Assembly (NCBI GenBank): GCA_011176685.1
Contig: DUED01000050.1
Span: 1 to 64,000, forward strand
Source: Anaerolineae bacterium
Lineage (GTDB): Bacteria > Chloroflexota > Anaerolineae > Anaerolineales > Anaerolineaceae
Direction: 5' to 3'
DNA: 64,000 bases
In this document: one piece after another, positions 52,700 to 62,453 of the stretch
Numbering within the stretch: position 1 is the first letter of the stretch
How the letters are laid out: each line of letters opens with the position of its first letter
Translations under genes and position numbers: made by a program
Notes under the pieces: model-generated
The model's database searches: none
What the model was told of the DNA's origin: nothing
The model's input: the letters and a program-made list of their open reading frames with translations, nothing else

Positions 52700-53860
52700 A
52701 TGCGTAAACTGTATCTTTCCCGTAAAGTGGATGAATTGAAACCTTCAGGCATCCGCAAATTTTTCGACATTGCCGCTACAATGGACAATGTTGTCTCCCT
52801 GGGTATTGGCGAGCCAGATTTCACTACCCCGCCACCTATTCTGGAAGCCGGCGTGCAGTCTTTGTATCAAGGAGAAACCCACTACACTTCTAACCATGGT
52901 CTCATTAAGCTGCGGGAAGCATTGGCAGCACATCTGGAAAATCTCTACAACGTTCACTATAATCCGAATGATGAGATTGTCATCACTGTGGGTGGCTCAG
53001 AGGCATTGTACTTGAGCGCTAATGCTTTGCTCGAGCCAGGCGACGAGGTCATTATTCCAACACCCTGCTTTGTATCCTATCAGGCAGAGGTGACCCTGGC
53101 AGGGGGCGTGGCTGTGGAAGTTCCTTCTCGATTTGAAGATGATTTCGATCTAGATATTCAGGCAATCAGCGCAGCAATTACCCCAAGAACAAAAGCTGTT
53201 TTAATCAACTATCCCAATAATCCTACTGGCGCAGTGGCAAGCAGAGAAAAACTGCTTAAACTCAGCCAACTAGCAGAAAAGAACGACTTGATCGTGATCT
53301 CAGACGAAATCTATGACCGGCTGATATATGGCATGGAACATACCTGCTTCCCTGCCCTTCCCAACATGCGCGAGCGAACGGTTCTTATTGGCGGCTTTTC
53401 TAAAAGTTATGCCATGACTGGCTGGCGCATTGGTTTTGCTGCAGCCCCAGTGGAGATACTCAAGGGGTTAGTCAAGGTCCATCAATACACTGTCATGTCT
53501 GCACCTACCATTTCTCAATATGCCGCAATTACCGCATTAAAGCAATGTGATCAATTTGTGCAACAGATGCGCAAGGAATACAACAGCCGCCGAAATTTAA
53601 TTATCAGCGGTTTAAAATATATTGGCTTACCGATAGTGGAACCATTTGGTGCTTTTTATGCTTTCCCGAAGGTAAGTAATACTGGTTTAAACGATGAGGT
53701 ATTTGCCCAGCGGCTTTTAGATGAAAAGCGGGTCGCTGTTGTGCCGGGCTCGTCTTTTGGTAAGGGCGGAAAAGGTTTCGTACGCTGTTCATACGCCACT
53801 GCTCCCGATCAAATTGAAGAGGCATTGGATCGCATCCAGCAGTTCGTGAGCAGTCTATGA
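52700..53860 (+). CDS. PLP-dependent aminotransferase, class I
   Basis: A 386-residue fold-type I aminotransferase: LGIGEPDFTTP (about 34-44), NYPNNPTGA, the SDEIYDRLIY segment with the PLP-ring Asp, and the PLP lysine in GGFSKSYAMTGWRIGF (about residue 236), followed by RCSYATA with the carboxylate-binding Arg. It is close to aspartate aminotransferases of the AspC/PatA type. It follows the small DUF6504-like gene by 33 bases and AAGGAG precedes the ATG. Confidence 0.9.
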   Translation: MRKLYLSRKVDELKPSGIRKFFDIAATMDNVVSLGIGEPDFTTPPPILEAGVQSLYQGETHYTSNHGLIKLREALAAHLENLYNVHYNPNDEIVITVGGSEALYLSANALLEPGDEVIIPTPCFVSYQAEVTLAGGVAVEVPSRFEDDFDLDIQAISAAITPRTKAVLINYPNNPTGAVASREKLLKLSQLAEKNDLIVISDEIYDRLIYGMEHTCFPALPNMRERTVLIGGFSKSYAMTGWRIGFAAAPVEILKGLVKVHQYTVMSAPTISQYAAITALKQCDQFVQQMRKEYNSRRNLIISGLKYIGLPIVEPFGAFYAFPKVSNTGLNDEVFAQRLLDEKRVAVVPGSSFGKGGKGFVRCSYATAPDQIEEALDRIQQFVSSL

Positions 53861-54281
53861 CCTTAGATTATCAACAATTATTAAGACCAAACGTGCTATG
53901 AATAACACCTCGTTTATAGAGTTACGACTATTCTCATCCCGGTGCTTATTTCATTGCAATCAGATTATTCAGGACAAAGCCTTATCTTGATGCAATATTT
54001 GATGAATAAGTTCGTTGAAGCTAAATCGGTAAGATTTCAAAGCATAAAGAAAACAATATTATCGCGCTTATTCTACGTTCATTTAGACACTTCTATAATG
54101 ATACGCAACTACATATGTTGAATTCTGTTACTTATCTTTGAACTGTAACTGTAGGGATTATCTTGATTTACAAAACTGCCTGAAAGAAAATATGGCAACT
54201 AAGATATTTAGAATTCGTGGGTGTATTATATGCTTCAAAATAATATCGCCTTATAATTAATAATAAGAACTGTGTGTATCT
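53861..54281. other. intergenic stretch, no gene seen
   Basis: About 420 AT-rich bases between the aminotransferase and gatB. No convincing ORF, RNA or terminator was seen, though the promoter of gatB should lie here. Confidence 0.4.
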
Positions 54282-55745
54282 GTGGTTGATTATATAGTTG
54301 ACATTGGATTAGAAGTGCATGTTGAACTGGCGACGCGCACAAAGATGTTCTGCGGCTGCCCAGTTGTAGATCCAACACACTGCGAACCCAACATAGCAGT
54401 GTGCCCGGTCTGCACCGGCATGCCCGGCGTTCTGCCAGTTGTTAACAAGAAGGCTGTTGAATTTGGAATCAAGGCTGCCCTGGCATTGAACTGCAAGATA
54501 GCTGAACAGAGCATCTTCGCCCGTAAGAATTACTTCTACCCAGACCTGCCAAAAGGTTACCAGATTTCTCAGTATGAATATCCCCTGGCGAAGAATGGCT
54601 ACCTAAAAATTGTAACCTCACAGGGTGAACGTGATATCCGTATCCGTCGTGCACACTTGGAGGAAGATACCGGTAAGCTCACTCATTTTTCTGAAGAGGG
54701 TAACTCTTATTCATTAGTAGACCTCAACCGATCCGGTATACCCCTGCTGGAGATCGTCACAGAGCCAGATATACATAGTATAGAAGAAGCGCTCGCTTAC
54801 AGCCATGCATTGCACACTCTGCTGCGTTATTTGGAAGTCACTACAGGCGATATGGAAAAAGGCGCGATGCGCTTCGAAGCCAACGTCTCTTTGCGTCCAG
54901 CAAATAGCAACACTATGGGTAAACGAGTAGAAATCAAAAACCTGAACAGCTTCCGTGCTATGGAACGAGCTATTGCCTATCAAATAACACAACAAAGGAA
55001 ATTATTGGAAAAGGGCAGAACTGTTACACAGGAAACGCTTGGATGGGATGACGTCCACAGTGTTACTGTCGCGCAGCGCAGCAAAGAGGAAGCGCATGAT
55101 TACCGTTACTTCCCGGAGCCGGACCTGCCCCCTCTGATTGTGGAAAAAGATTGGCTCAAAAAAATCACCACCAGTATACCAGAACTACCTTATGCAAAAA
55201 AACAGCGCTATAAAAAAGAATATGGCCTGCAAAATGACGACATTGATCGGCTAATTAGCGAAAAACCTGTAGCTGAATATTTCGAAACCTGTTTACAGGA
55301 AGCAGCGCACATCTCTCCCAAGGTAGTGGCAAATTGGATCACTGGCGAACTGTTCTCCTGGATGAACCAAAGCGGTGAACATATACAGGACCTGAGAGTT
55401 CACCCTAAAGACCTGGTCGAACTACTGCGAAATGTCGAGAGAAAAACCATCAACCAAAACACTGCCAAGGACGTGCTACTGGAAATGCTCCACAGTGGTA
55501 AAAACTCTGCTAACATCATTCAGCAAAAGGATTTGCAACAAATATCTGACGGAACATTCATTGAGCGTCTAATCCAGAATGTGCTTGCGGAAAACCCACA
55601 AGAAGTTGATTATTATTTAAACGGGAAAGAAACTGTTGCTAACTGGTTCTTCGGACAGGTTATGAAAGCCGCGAAGGGAAAAGCCAATCCTAAAGTGGTT
55701 AAGGAGGAATTAGCGCGCCAGCTTGAACTGCTTAAAAGTGGGTAA
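54282..55745 (+). CDS. gatB: Asp/Glu-tRNA amidotransferase subunit B
   Basis: A 487-residue GatB: IGLEVHVELATRTKMFCGCPV (about 8-28), CPVCTGMPGVLPVVNKKAV, KNYFYPDLPKGYQISQYEYPL (kinase domain), EDTGKLTH, RSGIPLLEIVTEPD, and a C-terminal YqeY-like tail domain (about 340-487). With GatA and GatC it converts Glu-tRNA(Gln) or Asp-tRNA(Asn) to the amide form. GatA and GatC are not adjacent. The start is GTG with a weak ribosome binding site. Confidence 0.93.
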   Translation: MVDYIVDIGLEVHVELATRTKMFCGCPVVDPTHCEPNIAVCPVCTGMPGVLPVVNKKAVEFGIKAALALNCKIAEQSIFARKNYFYPDLPKGYQISQYEYPLAKNGYLKIVTSQGERDIRIRRAHLEEDTGKLTHFSEEGNSYSLVDLNRSGIPLLEIVTEPDIHSIEEALAYSHALHTLLRYLEVTTGDMEKGAMRFEANVSLRPANSNTMGKRVEIKNLNSFRAMERAIAYQITQQRKLLEKGRTVTQETLGWDDVHSVTVAQRSKEEAHDYRYFPEPDLPPLIVEKDWLKKITTSIPELPYAKKQRYKKEYGLQNDDIDRLISEKPVAEYFETCLQEAAHISPKVVANWITGELFSWMNQSGEHIQDLRVHPKDLVELLRNVERKTINQNTAKDVLLEMLHSGKNSANIIQQKDLQQISDGTFIERLIQNVLAENPQEVDYYLNGKETVANWFFGQVMKAAKGKANPKVVKEELARQLELLKSG

Positions 55746-55832
55746 TTTATTGCCTAAGTTCCTTGAAATATAAAAAATCTATCACTTTTTAGATACCGAA
55801 AGACATCTTAAGGAATGGCGAAGTTATACACC

Positions 55833-55860
55833 TTGACGTCGTAAAAAAATCCCGTAAACT
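55833..55860 (+). promoter_or_regulatory. probable promoter of glutamate dehydrogenase
   Basis: TTGACG at 55833-55838, a 16-base spacer and TAAACT at 55855-55860, about 94 bases upstream of the ATG. Confidence 0.5.
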
Positions 55861-55953
55861 AGAAAAGAAAAAGTATCAAATGGGTACTTTTAAAAGAATA
55901 TCTTTTGATTTTCAGAAAAAACCTACCAAATAGAATTGCCAGGAGCTTATCGC

Positions 55954-57240
55954 ATGAACACAACCACAAACGCATTTAAAATGGCGCAGCAGCAGTTCGA
56001 CCATGTTGCAGAACAGCTACAACTTGACCCGCACATAAGGGAATTTCTACGCTGGCCAATGCGCGAATTCCACTTCCGCATCCCAGTGCGCATGGATAGT
56101 GGCGATATTCGAATTTTTAATGGTTTCCGCGTGCAACACAACAATGCACGTGGTCCCTGTAAAGGCGGTATTCGCTTCCATCCTTCAGAAACAATAGATA
56201 CAGTACGCGCCCTGGCAACCTGGATGACCTGGAAATGCGCGGTTGCAAATATTCCCCTCGGCGGCAGTAAAGGAGGGATAATCGTAGACTCCGCCACGTT
56301 AACGCCCAGCGAGAAAGAAAGACTCTGCCGCGGTTTCATCAACCAGATTTGGCGTAATATTGGTCCGCGTCAAGATGTGCCTGCTCCTGATGTGGGTACC
56401 ACGCCACAGATGATGAGCTGGATGATGGACGAATATTCTAAATTAGCCGGTCAATATACTCCCGGTGTGATTACTGGCAAACCAGTGGGTGGCGGCGGTT
56501 CGCAGGGACGCACTGAAGCTACCGGTTACGGAGTTATTTATAACCTGCGTGAAGCTATGAAAACTCTTAAAATCGATTCGGCGAAATGCACTGCAGCAAT
56601 CCAGGGTTTTGGCAAGGTAGCCCAATACGCCGCGATTGGCTTTGCAGAGCTGCTAAAAGGTAAAGTAATGTGCGTTTCCTATTGGGATCGCAATGACCGC
56701 ACCTCATACACCATTGGGCATCCAAAAGGCATTGATGCCAATTTCCTGAAGGGTATCACTGATCAATATGGCTCCATTGATAAGGACAAAGCCAAAGAGG
56801 CCGGTTATACAATTAATGATGGCTCGGCCTGGATGCAAAAAGACGTGGATGTGCTCATCCCTGCAGCCATTGAAGGCCAAATCAACGCGGAGACGGTGCA
56901 CACGATTAGCAAGAAAGTCCGAATCATTGCCGAAGGTGCTAATGGCCCTACTACGCCAGAAGCCGATGAGGTGCTCAAGAGCCGTGGTATGTTCGTCATA
57001 CCAGATTTCTTATGCAATTGTGGTGGTGTTACCGTTTCATACTTCGAAAGTGTACAAAACGACATGAATTATTACTGGCCACGCAAAGAAGTATTGGAAC
57101 GTCTGGATACGAAAATCACCGCTGCTTTTAACAGTGTATATGAGACCAGCCAGCAAGAAAAAGTTTACATGCGCGACGCAGCTTACATGGTCGCCATTGA
57201 CCGCGTGGTGAAAGCCATGCAGTTGCGCGGCTGGATTTAA
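55954..57240 (+). CDS. gdhA: glutamate dehydrogenase
   Basis: A 428-residue Glu/Leu/Phe/Val dehydrogenase: RVQHNNARGPCKGGIRFHP (about 62-80), the catalytic Lys in MTWKCAVANIPLGGSKGGI, DVPAPDVGTTPQMMSWM and the Rossmann IQGFGKVAQYAA. It interconverts glutamate and 2-oxoglutarate plus ammonia. The ATG at 55954 has AGGAG eight bases upstream and is preferred to the TTG at 55936. Ends at a hairpin and is convergent with the acylating aldehyde dehydrogenase gene. Confidence 0.93.
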   Translation: MNTTTNAFKMAQQQFDHVAEQLQLDPHIREFLRWPMREFHFRIPVRMDSGDIRIFNGFRVQHNNARGPCKGGIRFHPSETIDTVRALATWMTWKCAVANIPLGGSKGGIIVDSATLTPSEKERLCRGFINQIWRNIGPRQDVPAPDVGTTPQMMSWMMDEYSKLAGQYTPGVITGKPVGGGGSQGRTEATGYGVIYNLREAMKTLKIDSAKCTAAIQGFGKVAQYAAIGFAELLKGKVMCVSYWDRNDRTSYTIGHPKGIDANFLKGITDQYGSIDKDKAKEAGYTINDGSAWMQKDVDVLIPAAIEGQINAETVHTISKKVRIIAEGANGPTTPEADEVLKSRGMFVIPDFLCNCGGVTVSYFESVQNDMNYYWPRKEVLERLDTKITAAFNSVYETSQQEKVYMRDAAYMVAIDRVVKAMQLRGWI

Positions 57241-57260
57241 ATATAATCCCCTGCATTCAA

Positions 57261-57294
57261 AAAGCCAGACGGCCATAAAACGGCTGCCTGGCTT
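57261..57294. terminator. hairpin after glutamate dehydrogenase
   Basis: AAGCCAG-A-CGGCC and GGCTG-CC-TGGCTT pair around an AT-rich loop, with an A-run before and TCTAAAA after. It sits between convergent genes. Confidence 0.55.
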
Positions 57295-57493
57295 CTAAAA
57301 TATCAAAAAATCCTCATATATACTTTATCACGAAGCACGCTGCTAAGGATTCATCACTGATTGATGTAGCCCTTACAAAAGAATTCCTAGCCAAAATTTG
57401 TTTCACTTCCCTTCAGTCCCCTTTACATCCCGTAAAACCGACTTATAGTTTTTTATCTTTTCATACATTTGACCTTATCAAATTAATATAAAA

Positions 57494-58879
57494 TCATTTT
57501 CCAAATTTTTCCCAATACGAGCCGAAAATTACTTCTTCATTAGGAACAATTGGATCAATAGGTTTTGATACCCAGGTAATATTAACAAAATGCTTCCAAG
57601 TGATGTTTTCTGTTGTAATATTGCCCCCCCATGTTCCGCAGCCTAATGTTAATGAGAATGGCATGCCATTATCATAATTTCCACTATTGGCATAACTTTG
57701 AGGTTGCCTAACCATCATACGACTAACATGTGCCTTTGTAGCTAATTCCAATATATGCTCATCATTATTTGAATGAATACCACATGAGTGTCCATACCCG
57801 CTGTATTTTATTATGGCCTGAAGTATATCGATAGCTCCAGAAAATTCTTTAAATTTCCAAAGTGTCAGCACCACAGAAAGTTTTTCGCCAGAGAACAGGT
57901 CAGACTCGCCAGGACTGTCTCCCAATACCATAAAGAACGTTATGCCTTCTGGAATCTCAACTCCCATTATTTTCGCAATTATTTGTGGGCTTTGTCCAAC
58001 AATTTTCTTGTTCAAATGCTTACCATCTGGCCAAAGTGCTTTCTTAAGCAGCTCCTTTTCCTCTTTAGTACAAAGATAGCCACCATAGGATTTAAAATTT
58101 TCCAGCATTTCTTCAAAAATATCCTCTTGAATTATGGCAGAATTCTCAGATGAGCAGGAAGTAGCATAATCAAAGGTCTTTCCTAGAAAAATTTTTTGCG
58201 CTGCACTTTTTAAATCTGCCGTGTCATCTACTATAGTTACAGCATTACCAGCGCCCACGCCAAAGGCAGGAGTTCCGCTCGAATAAGCAGCCTTTACCAT
58301 CCCTGCCCCACCAGTTGCGACAATCAAATCAACTTCACGCATTAACTCTTGAGTAAGCTCAATCGTTGGCTCTTTAATGCACTGAACTAAATCCTCAGGA
58401 GCACTGACCCTTTTTAAACCCTCTCGCATAAATTTGACTGTTAATGCACAATTTTTCTTCGCTCTAGGATGTGGGGCAAATATAACTGCATTTCTCGTTT
58501 TAATTATTGGCAGACCGTTTACACCAACTGATGAGGTCGGATTAGTAACTGGTGTTAAAGCTCCGATTACACCTACGGGTTTAACAATCTTGATTAAACC
58601 TTTTGCTTTATTCTCTTCAATGACACCGACGGTTTTTAGACCATGTAGATCACGCAGGGTACCTAAAATCTTCTTCTGGTGCTTTAATACTTTATCTTTG
58701 TAAATACCCATTCCTGTTTCTTCAAACGCCAGTTGCGCGCATGCCTCGGCATTATCTCGCTCATATATTTCCCAACCAACAGATGCGATCATTTCGTCAA
58801 CCTTCTCTTGAGGCCAAAATTCTACAACGGCTTGAGCTTTGCGGGCTTTCTCAACTAGTGTCTTTATTTTATCTGACAT
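57494..58879 (-). CDS. CoA-acylating aldehyde dehydrogenase, sulfoacetaldehyde dehydrogenase-like
   Basis: About 461 residues, of the EutE/AdhE-N/SauS class that makes acyl-CoA from aldehyde, CoA and NAD(P)+. The catalytic cysteine is Cys242 in DYATSCSSENSAI, and IGALTPVTNPTSS is the cofactor entry loop. The stretch QSYANSGNYDNGMPFSLTLGCGTWGGN recalls sulfoacetaldehyde dehydrogenases (SauS/SqwD) more than AdhE. It lacks an N-terminal microcompartment tag. ATG 58879 is preceded by GAGGTG. It is the last gene of the transketolase operon and would yield sulfoacetyl-CoA if the cluster handles a sulfosugar; acetyl-CoA is the alternative. Confidence 0.8.
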   Translation of the reverse strand: MSDKIKTLVEKARKAQAVVEFWPQEKVDEMIASVGWEIYERDNAEACAQLAFEETGMGIYKDKVLKHQKKILGTLRDLHGLKTVGVIEENKAKGLIKIVKPVGVIGALTPVTNPTSSVGVNGLPIIKTRNAVIFAPHPRAKKNCALTVKFMREGLKRVSAPEDLVQCIKEPTIELTQELMREVDLIVATGGAGMVKAAYSSGTPAFGVGAGNAVTIVDDTADLKSAAQKIFLGKTFDYATSCSSENSAIIQEDIFEEMLENFKSYGGYLCTKEEKELLKKALWPDGKHLNKKIVGQSPQIIAKIMGVEIPEGITFFMVLGDSPGESDLFSGEKLSVVLTLWKFKEFSGAIDILQAIIKYSGYGHSCGIHSNNDEHILELATKAHVSRMMVRQPQSYANSGNYDNGMPFSLTLGCGTWGGNITTENITWKHFVNITWVSKPIDPIVPNEEVIFGSYWEKFGK

Positions 58880-58917
58880 AATTTTCACCTCGATTCATCA
58901 TCCAAAACAACCTAAAA

Positions 58918-59547
58918 TCACCTGTAATACTTTTTCAAAGCTTCCTTCATCCCCTTGTCTTCAATTGAATCAATATCGATTATCTCTTCCACACCGGGAT
59001 ATTCGATCACGGGTTTTATAACACTTTCAGGTAAATCTGCAATAATTTCAGCAAATGATTTGTGTGTTCTTTTCGATATACCTTTTAAAGTATTCAGGGA
59101 CTCTCTTTGAGAAATTTGCCTGTGCGGAGGATAACCGCACCCTCTCTCGACACTAAATATTTTGTCGAAGATAAATTTTAATTTTTCATTAGATGCCCAA
59201 CCATAGCTCTGATTCAGCATAAGCGAAATGCAATTGCCACCATTTATCTGAATAAAAAGCCAGGCATCCAAAGGGGTTGCAATAAGTCCACATATTACCC
59301 CGGGGTACTGCATCACAGAATTCATAAAACCTTGACCTGTTCCACACCCGCCAATAACAAAATCAACACGATTGAGGTTTAATAACATTGCTGACAATAA
59401 ACCTGTATGAATATAAGTCAATTCTGGTTTATCAAAATTTTTTTTCATACCCACATTTATTACATTATGACCTCGTCCCTCAAGGGCTGCAATAATGTCG
59501 GTATTCTTATCCGCTGCGCTGGTTTCGTTTACAACAGCAATTTTCAT
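58918..59547 (-). CDS. RpiB/LacA/LacB-family sugar isomerase, long form
   Basis: About 209 residues, against roughly 150 for typical RpiB. The core has NET/SAADKN and GCGTGQGF, with the Cys-Gly-Thr that opens the ring and moves protons, plus YPGVICGLIATPLDAWLFIQINGGNCISL. The C-terminal ~65 residues (ISKRTHKSFAEII onward) are extra. In the sulfoglycolytic transketolase pathway a protein of this family isomerises 4-deoxy-4-sulfoerythrose; in other loci relatives act on tetrose or pentose phosphates. GAGGTGG precedes the ATG at 59547. Confidence 0.75.
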   Translation of the reverse strand: MKIAVVNETSAADKNTDIIAALEGRGHNVINVGMKKNFDKPELTYIHTGLLSAMLLNLNRVDFVIGGCGTGQGFMNSVMQYPGVICGLIATPLDAWLFIQINGGNCISLMLNQSYGWASNEKLKFIFDKIFSVERGCGYPPHRQISQRESLNTLKGISKRTHKSFAEIIADLPESVIKPVIEYPGVEEIIDIDSIEDKGMKEALKKYYR

Positions 59548-59638
59548 TCCTGCCACCTCTTCTTATTTAATGTATAAATTTTAGATACCATCATCTCCCT
59601 TGGAGTTCTTCTGCTTTTTAAAGGGTAAATCCACACAA

Positions 59639-60577
59639 TTATTTTTTAATAACGGCCTTGTTGACAGCAGAGACAATATCATTCACACCCATGCCGTATT
59701 CATGTAAGAGTGATTCAACGTCAAGAGCCGTTCTGGCGAATGTATCCCGAATGCCAACTCTAACCATTGGAGTGGGTATCTCTTCTGAAATCACTTCAGC
59801 AACAGCACCTCCAAGACCACCCAGAATCGAATGTTCCTCTACAGTAACAATAGCGCCAGTTTCTGATGCCAATTTTATTATTAAATCCCGATCAATAGGT
59901 TTAACCGTTGGCATTGCCACAACTCTGGCCGAAATTCCTTCTGCTTTTAATTTCTCGGCTGCCTTCAAACTACGACTGACCATTGAGCCAATAGCTATTA
60001 TGGTTACATCTTTACCTTGCTGCAATGTAATGCCTTTGCCCATTTCAAGTTTTAAGTCACCATTGTGAACTAATCCTGTTTCTGCCCTGCTTAATCGAAA
60101 ATATACTGGACCCTCATATTCAGCAATAATCGGCACCCATTTTTTTATTTCAATTTCATCAGATGGCACAATCACTGTCATGCCCGGCATCATTCGCATA
60201 ATTGCAATATCCATAATTGAATGATGCGTAGGTCCGTCTTTATAATCTGATAAACCCGCATAACTGGCTGCCATTTTTACATTAGTATGCGCATAAGCCA
60301 CACACGTTCGTATCTGTTCCATTGCACGTAAAGAAATCAAGGCAGCAAAAGCATTAAGAAATGGTATAAAACCTCCCAAAGCTAAACCTACTCCAACATC
60401 CACAAGGCATGGTTCAGCAATCCCGACATTAATAAATCGACCTGGAAATCTTTTAGCAAAATGATTTGACATTGTTGAGGAAGAAGTATCGGCATCTAAG
60501 ACAATTATCCTTTCGTTCTTTTGACCGTATTCCGCGAGTGCTTTACCAAAAGCTTCTCTCTGAGCTAGATTTCCCAT
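59639..60577 (-). CDS. transketolase, C-terminal subunit
   Basis: A 312-residue pyrimidine-binding and C-terminal domain half of transketolase: FINVGIAEPCLVDVGVGLALGG has the conserved Glu that activates thiamine diphosphate, then YAGLSDYKDGPTHHSIMD, and a C-terminal domain (LEMGKGITL onward, EEHSILGGLGGAVAE). It works as a heteromer with the next-upstream N-terminal subunit and is separated from it by two bases. Split transketolases are common in anaerobes and in dedicated catabolic loci. Confidence 0.88.
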   Translation of the reverse strand: MGNLAQREAFGKALAEYGQKNERIIVLDADTSSSTMSNHFAKRFPGRFINVGIAEPCLVDVGVGLALGGFIPFLNAFAALISLRAMEQIRTCVAYAHTNVKMAASYAGLSDYKDGPTHHSIMDIAIMRMMPGMTVIVPSDEIEIKKWVPIIAEYEGPVYFRLSRAETGLVHNGDLKLEMGKGITLQQGKDVTIIAIGSMVSRSLKAAEKLKAEGISARVVAMPTVKPIDRDLIIKLASETGAIVTVEEHSILGGLGGAVAEVISEEIPTPMVRVGIRDTFARTALDVESLLHEYGMGVNDIVSAVNKAVIKK

Positions 60578-60579
60578 TG

Positions 60580-61416
60580 TTAAGCTCTCTTTCCAAGTTC
60601 TGCAATTGCTTTTTCGTATTGCTCTTTGTCAGGGGCTTTCCCATGCCAGATAGACTCGCTTTCCATAAATGAAACTCCCTTCCCCTTTGTTGTATGAGCA
60701 ATTATTACCGTGGGTTTGTTATGGATTTCATTAGCGGTTTCAAACGCTTCCACAATTTCACGAACATTATGGCCATTAATCTCTAACACATGCCAATTAA
60801 AAGACTGCCATTTATCTAAAAGAGGATCAAGTGGCATAATTTCATGTACATAACCATCTAATTGCACATCGTTATAATCAACAACGGCGGTCAACTTAGC
60901 TAATCTATACTTTGAAGCCATCATGGCTCCCTCCCAAACAACTCCAGCTTGGCATTCTCCATCCCCCAATAAGACAAAAACTCGATACTTTTTCTTTAGA
61001 AAACGTGATGCTAAACATAAACCAGCACCAATAGCAATACCATGCCCAAGTAATCCGGTTGTCATATCCACACCAGGAGTTTTTAATATGTCTGGATGTC
61101 CTTGGAGATGACAATCGAGTTCCCCCCAGTGCTGCAGGTCTTCCAGCGGGAAATACCCTTTTCTTGCCAAAGCCGCATACAATAAGGCTGAAGCGTGACC
61201 CTTACTTAGAATAAATCTGTCCCGGTCTTCCCAATCTGGATTTTGCGGATTAATATTCAATGTGTGAAAAAATAGAACGGCAACAATTTCTGCTGATGAT
61301 AATGATCCACCAGGATGACCAGCCTTGCGCCGATATATCATCTCGAGCGCATCTTTTCTAAGTTGCTGTGTTTTCTTGTCTAATTCAATCATCAATGCTT
61401 CAGTTTTATATTTCAT
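60580..61416 (-). CDS. transketolase, N-terminal subunit
   Basis: About 278 residues, the thiamine-diphosphate domain: RKAGHPGGSLSSAEI, DRFILSKGHASALLYAALA and the TPP motif GDGECQAGVVWEGAMMASKY...VVDYND. It transfers two-carbon units from a ketose to an aldose with its C-terminal partner. AGGAG eight bases before the ATG at 61416 and the position of the conserved N-terminus favour this start over 61473. Located within the presumed sugar operon. Confidence 0.88.
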   Translation of the reverse strand: MKYKTEALMIELDKKTQQLRKDALEMIYRRKAGHPGGSLSSAEIVAVLFFHTLNINPQNPDWEDRDRFILSKGHASALLYAALARKGYFPLEDLQHWGELDCHLQGHPDILKTPGVDMTTGLLGHGIAIGAGLCLASRFLKKKYRVFVLLGDGECQAGVVWEGAMMASKYRLAKLTAVVDYNDVQLDGYVHEIMPLDPLLDKWQSFNWHVLEINGHNVREIVEAFETANEIHNKPTVIIAHTTKGKGVSFMESESIWHGKAPDKEQYEKAIAELGKRA

Positions 61417-61662
61417 ATATTGTTCTCCTAATGCACTTCCAAAAACTGAGCGGAAGACCTGTTGAGAAAGCAAATTGATTTACTGGTTTCTATTCAGGTA
61501 ATCTCGAATCTTCGCAAGATTACTAATAGCATTTTCTAACTAAAGAATAGATCTGATCTTTTTAAAATAATTTTTTCAGGCCATTCCTTACTGCCTCTTA
61601 CAAAACACAATATATTTTTCCTCCTTGGTGATTGGGGGCGATTTGAGAAAATTAATTACTTT

Positions 61663-62430
61663 CTAATGCATGATTATTCCACCGCTACAATTGAATGCCG
61701 AACCTGTGCAAAAATCACAATCATCAGAAGCCACAAACACCGCCATCTTTGCAACCTGCTCGGGTTTTCCCTGCACTCCAAATGGGGTCCGCGATATAAA
61801 CCAATCACGAAATTCGTCTGGGTCTTGCCCGCGAAGTTTCGCATCTTCGCGAATTCCATACTCACCAAGCGCTGTTGGAATTGGACCGGGGCATATCGCA
61901 TTTACGATAATATTATTTTTGGCTACTTCTAAAGCCAGTGCCTGTGTGAAACCGATCTGACCAAATTTTGAGGAGCAATAAGCACTCCCCGCAGCTTCAC
62001 CTTGCTTACCAGCAATTGAAGAAATCGTAATTATACGGCCGTAATTGTTCTTTATCATCTCGGACAAGACTGCCTTTGAACATAGGAAGGTGCCTTTTAG
62101 GTTCGTAGTAATCACTTCATCCCACACCTCTTCTGGTAAGTCTTTTACCCACCCTTTTCGAACAATGCCTGCATTATTTACTAAAATGTCTACTCGACCA
62201 AAGGTCTCAACAGACTTCTTTATCATATTGGTTACCTGGTCCCATTTTGTCACATCAACTTTTACAGGAAAAGCCGAATCACCAATTTCATTAGCCGTTT
62301 TTCTGGCTTTATCGAAATTAATGTCTGCGATGACAACCTTAGCACCTTCCGAGGCAAAAGCAACAGCTATTGCTTTCCCAATGCCTTCTGCAGAACCAGT
62401 AACAATAGCAACTCTATTCTTCAGTTTCAT
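61663..62430 (-). CDS. short-chain dehydrogenase/reductase, NAD-type
   Basis: 255 residues, classical SDR: TGSAEGIG (11-18), an Asp at position 36 in VVIADIN favouring NAD(H), NNAG (85-88), and a catalytic Ser138, Tyr151, Lys155 (TISSIAG, AYCSSKFG), ending in FNCSGGIIMH. It resembles sugar or polyol dehydrogenases and FabG-like proteins. In this locus it may oxidise or reduce a sugar, polyol or sulfonate intermediate, but the substrate is not evident. About 190 bases separate it from the transketolase N gene. GGAGG lies about eleven bases before the ATG. Confidence 0.8.
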   Translation of the reverse strand: MKLKNRVAIVTGSAEGIGKAIAVAFASEGAKVVIADINFDKARKTANEIGDSAFPVKVDVTKWDQVTNMIKKSVETFGRVDILVNNAGIVRKGWVKDLPEEVWDEVITTNLKGTFLCSKAVLSEMIKNNYGRIITISSIAGKQGEAAGSAYCSSKFGQIGFTQALALEVAKNNIIVNAICPGPIPTALGEYGIREDAKLRGQDPDEFRDWFISRTPFGVQGKPEQVAKMAVFVASDDCDFCTGSAFNCSGGIIMH

Positions 62431-62453
62431 CTATTCTATTACCTCCAATATAT

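Noticed and set aside
57494-58879. Acylating aldehyde dehydrogenase as part of a bacterial microcompartment
   Set aside because: There is no N-terminal targeting peptide, and no shell-protein genes are present in the window.
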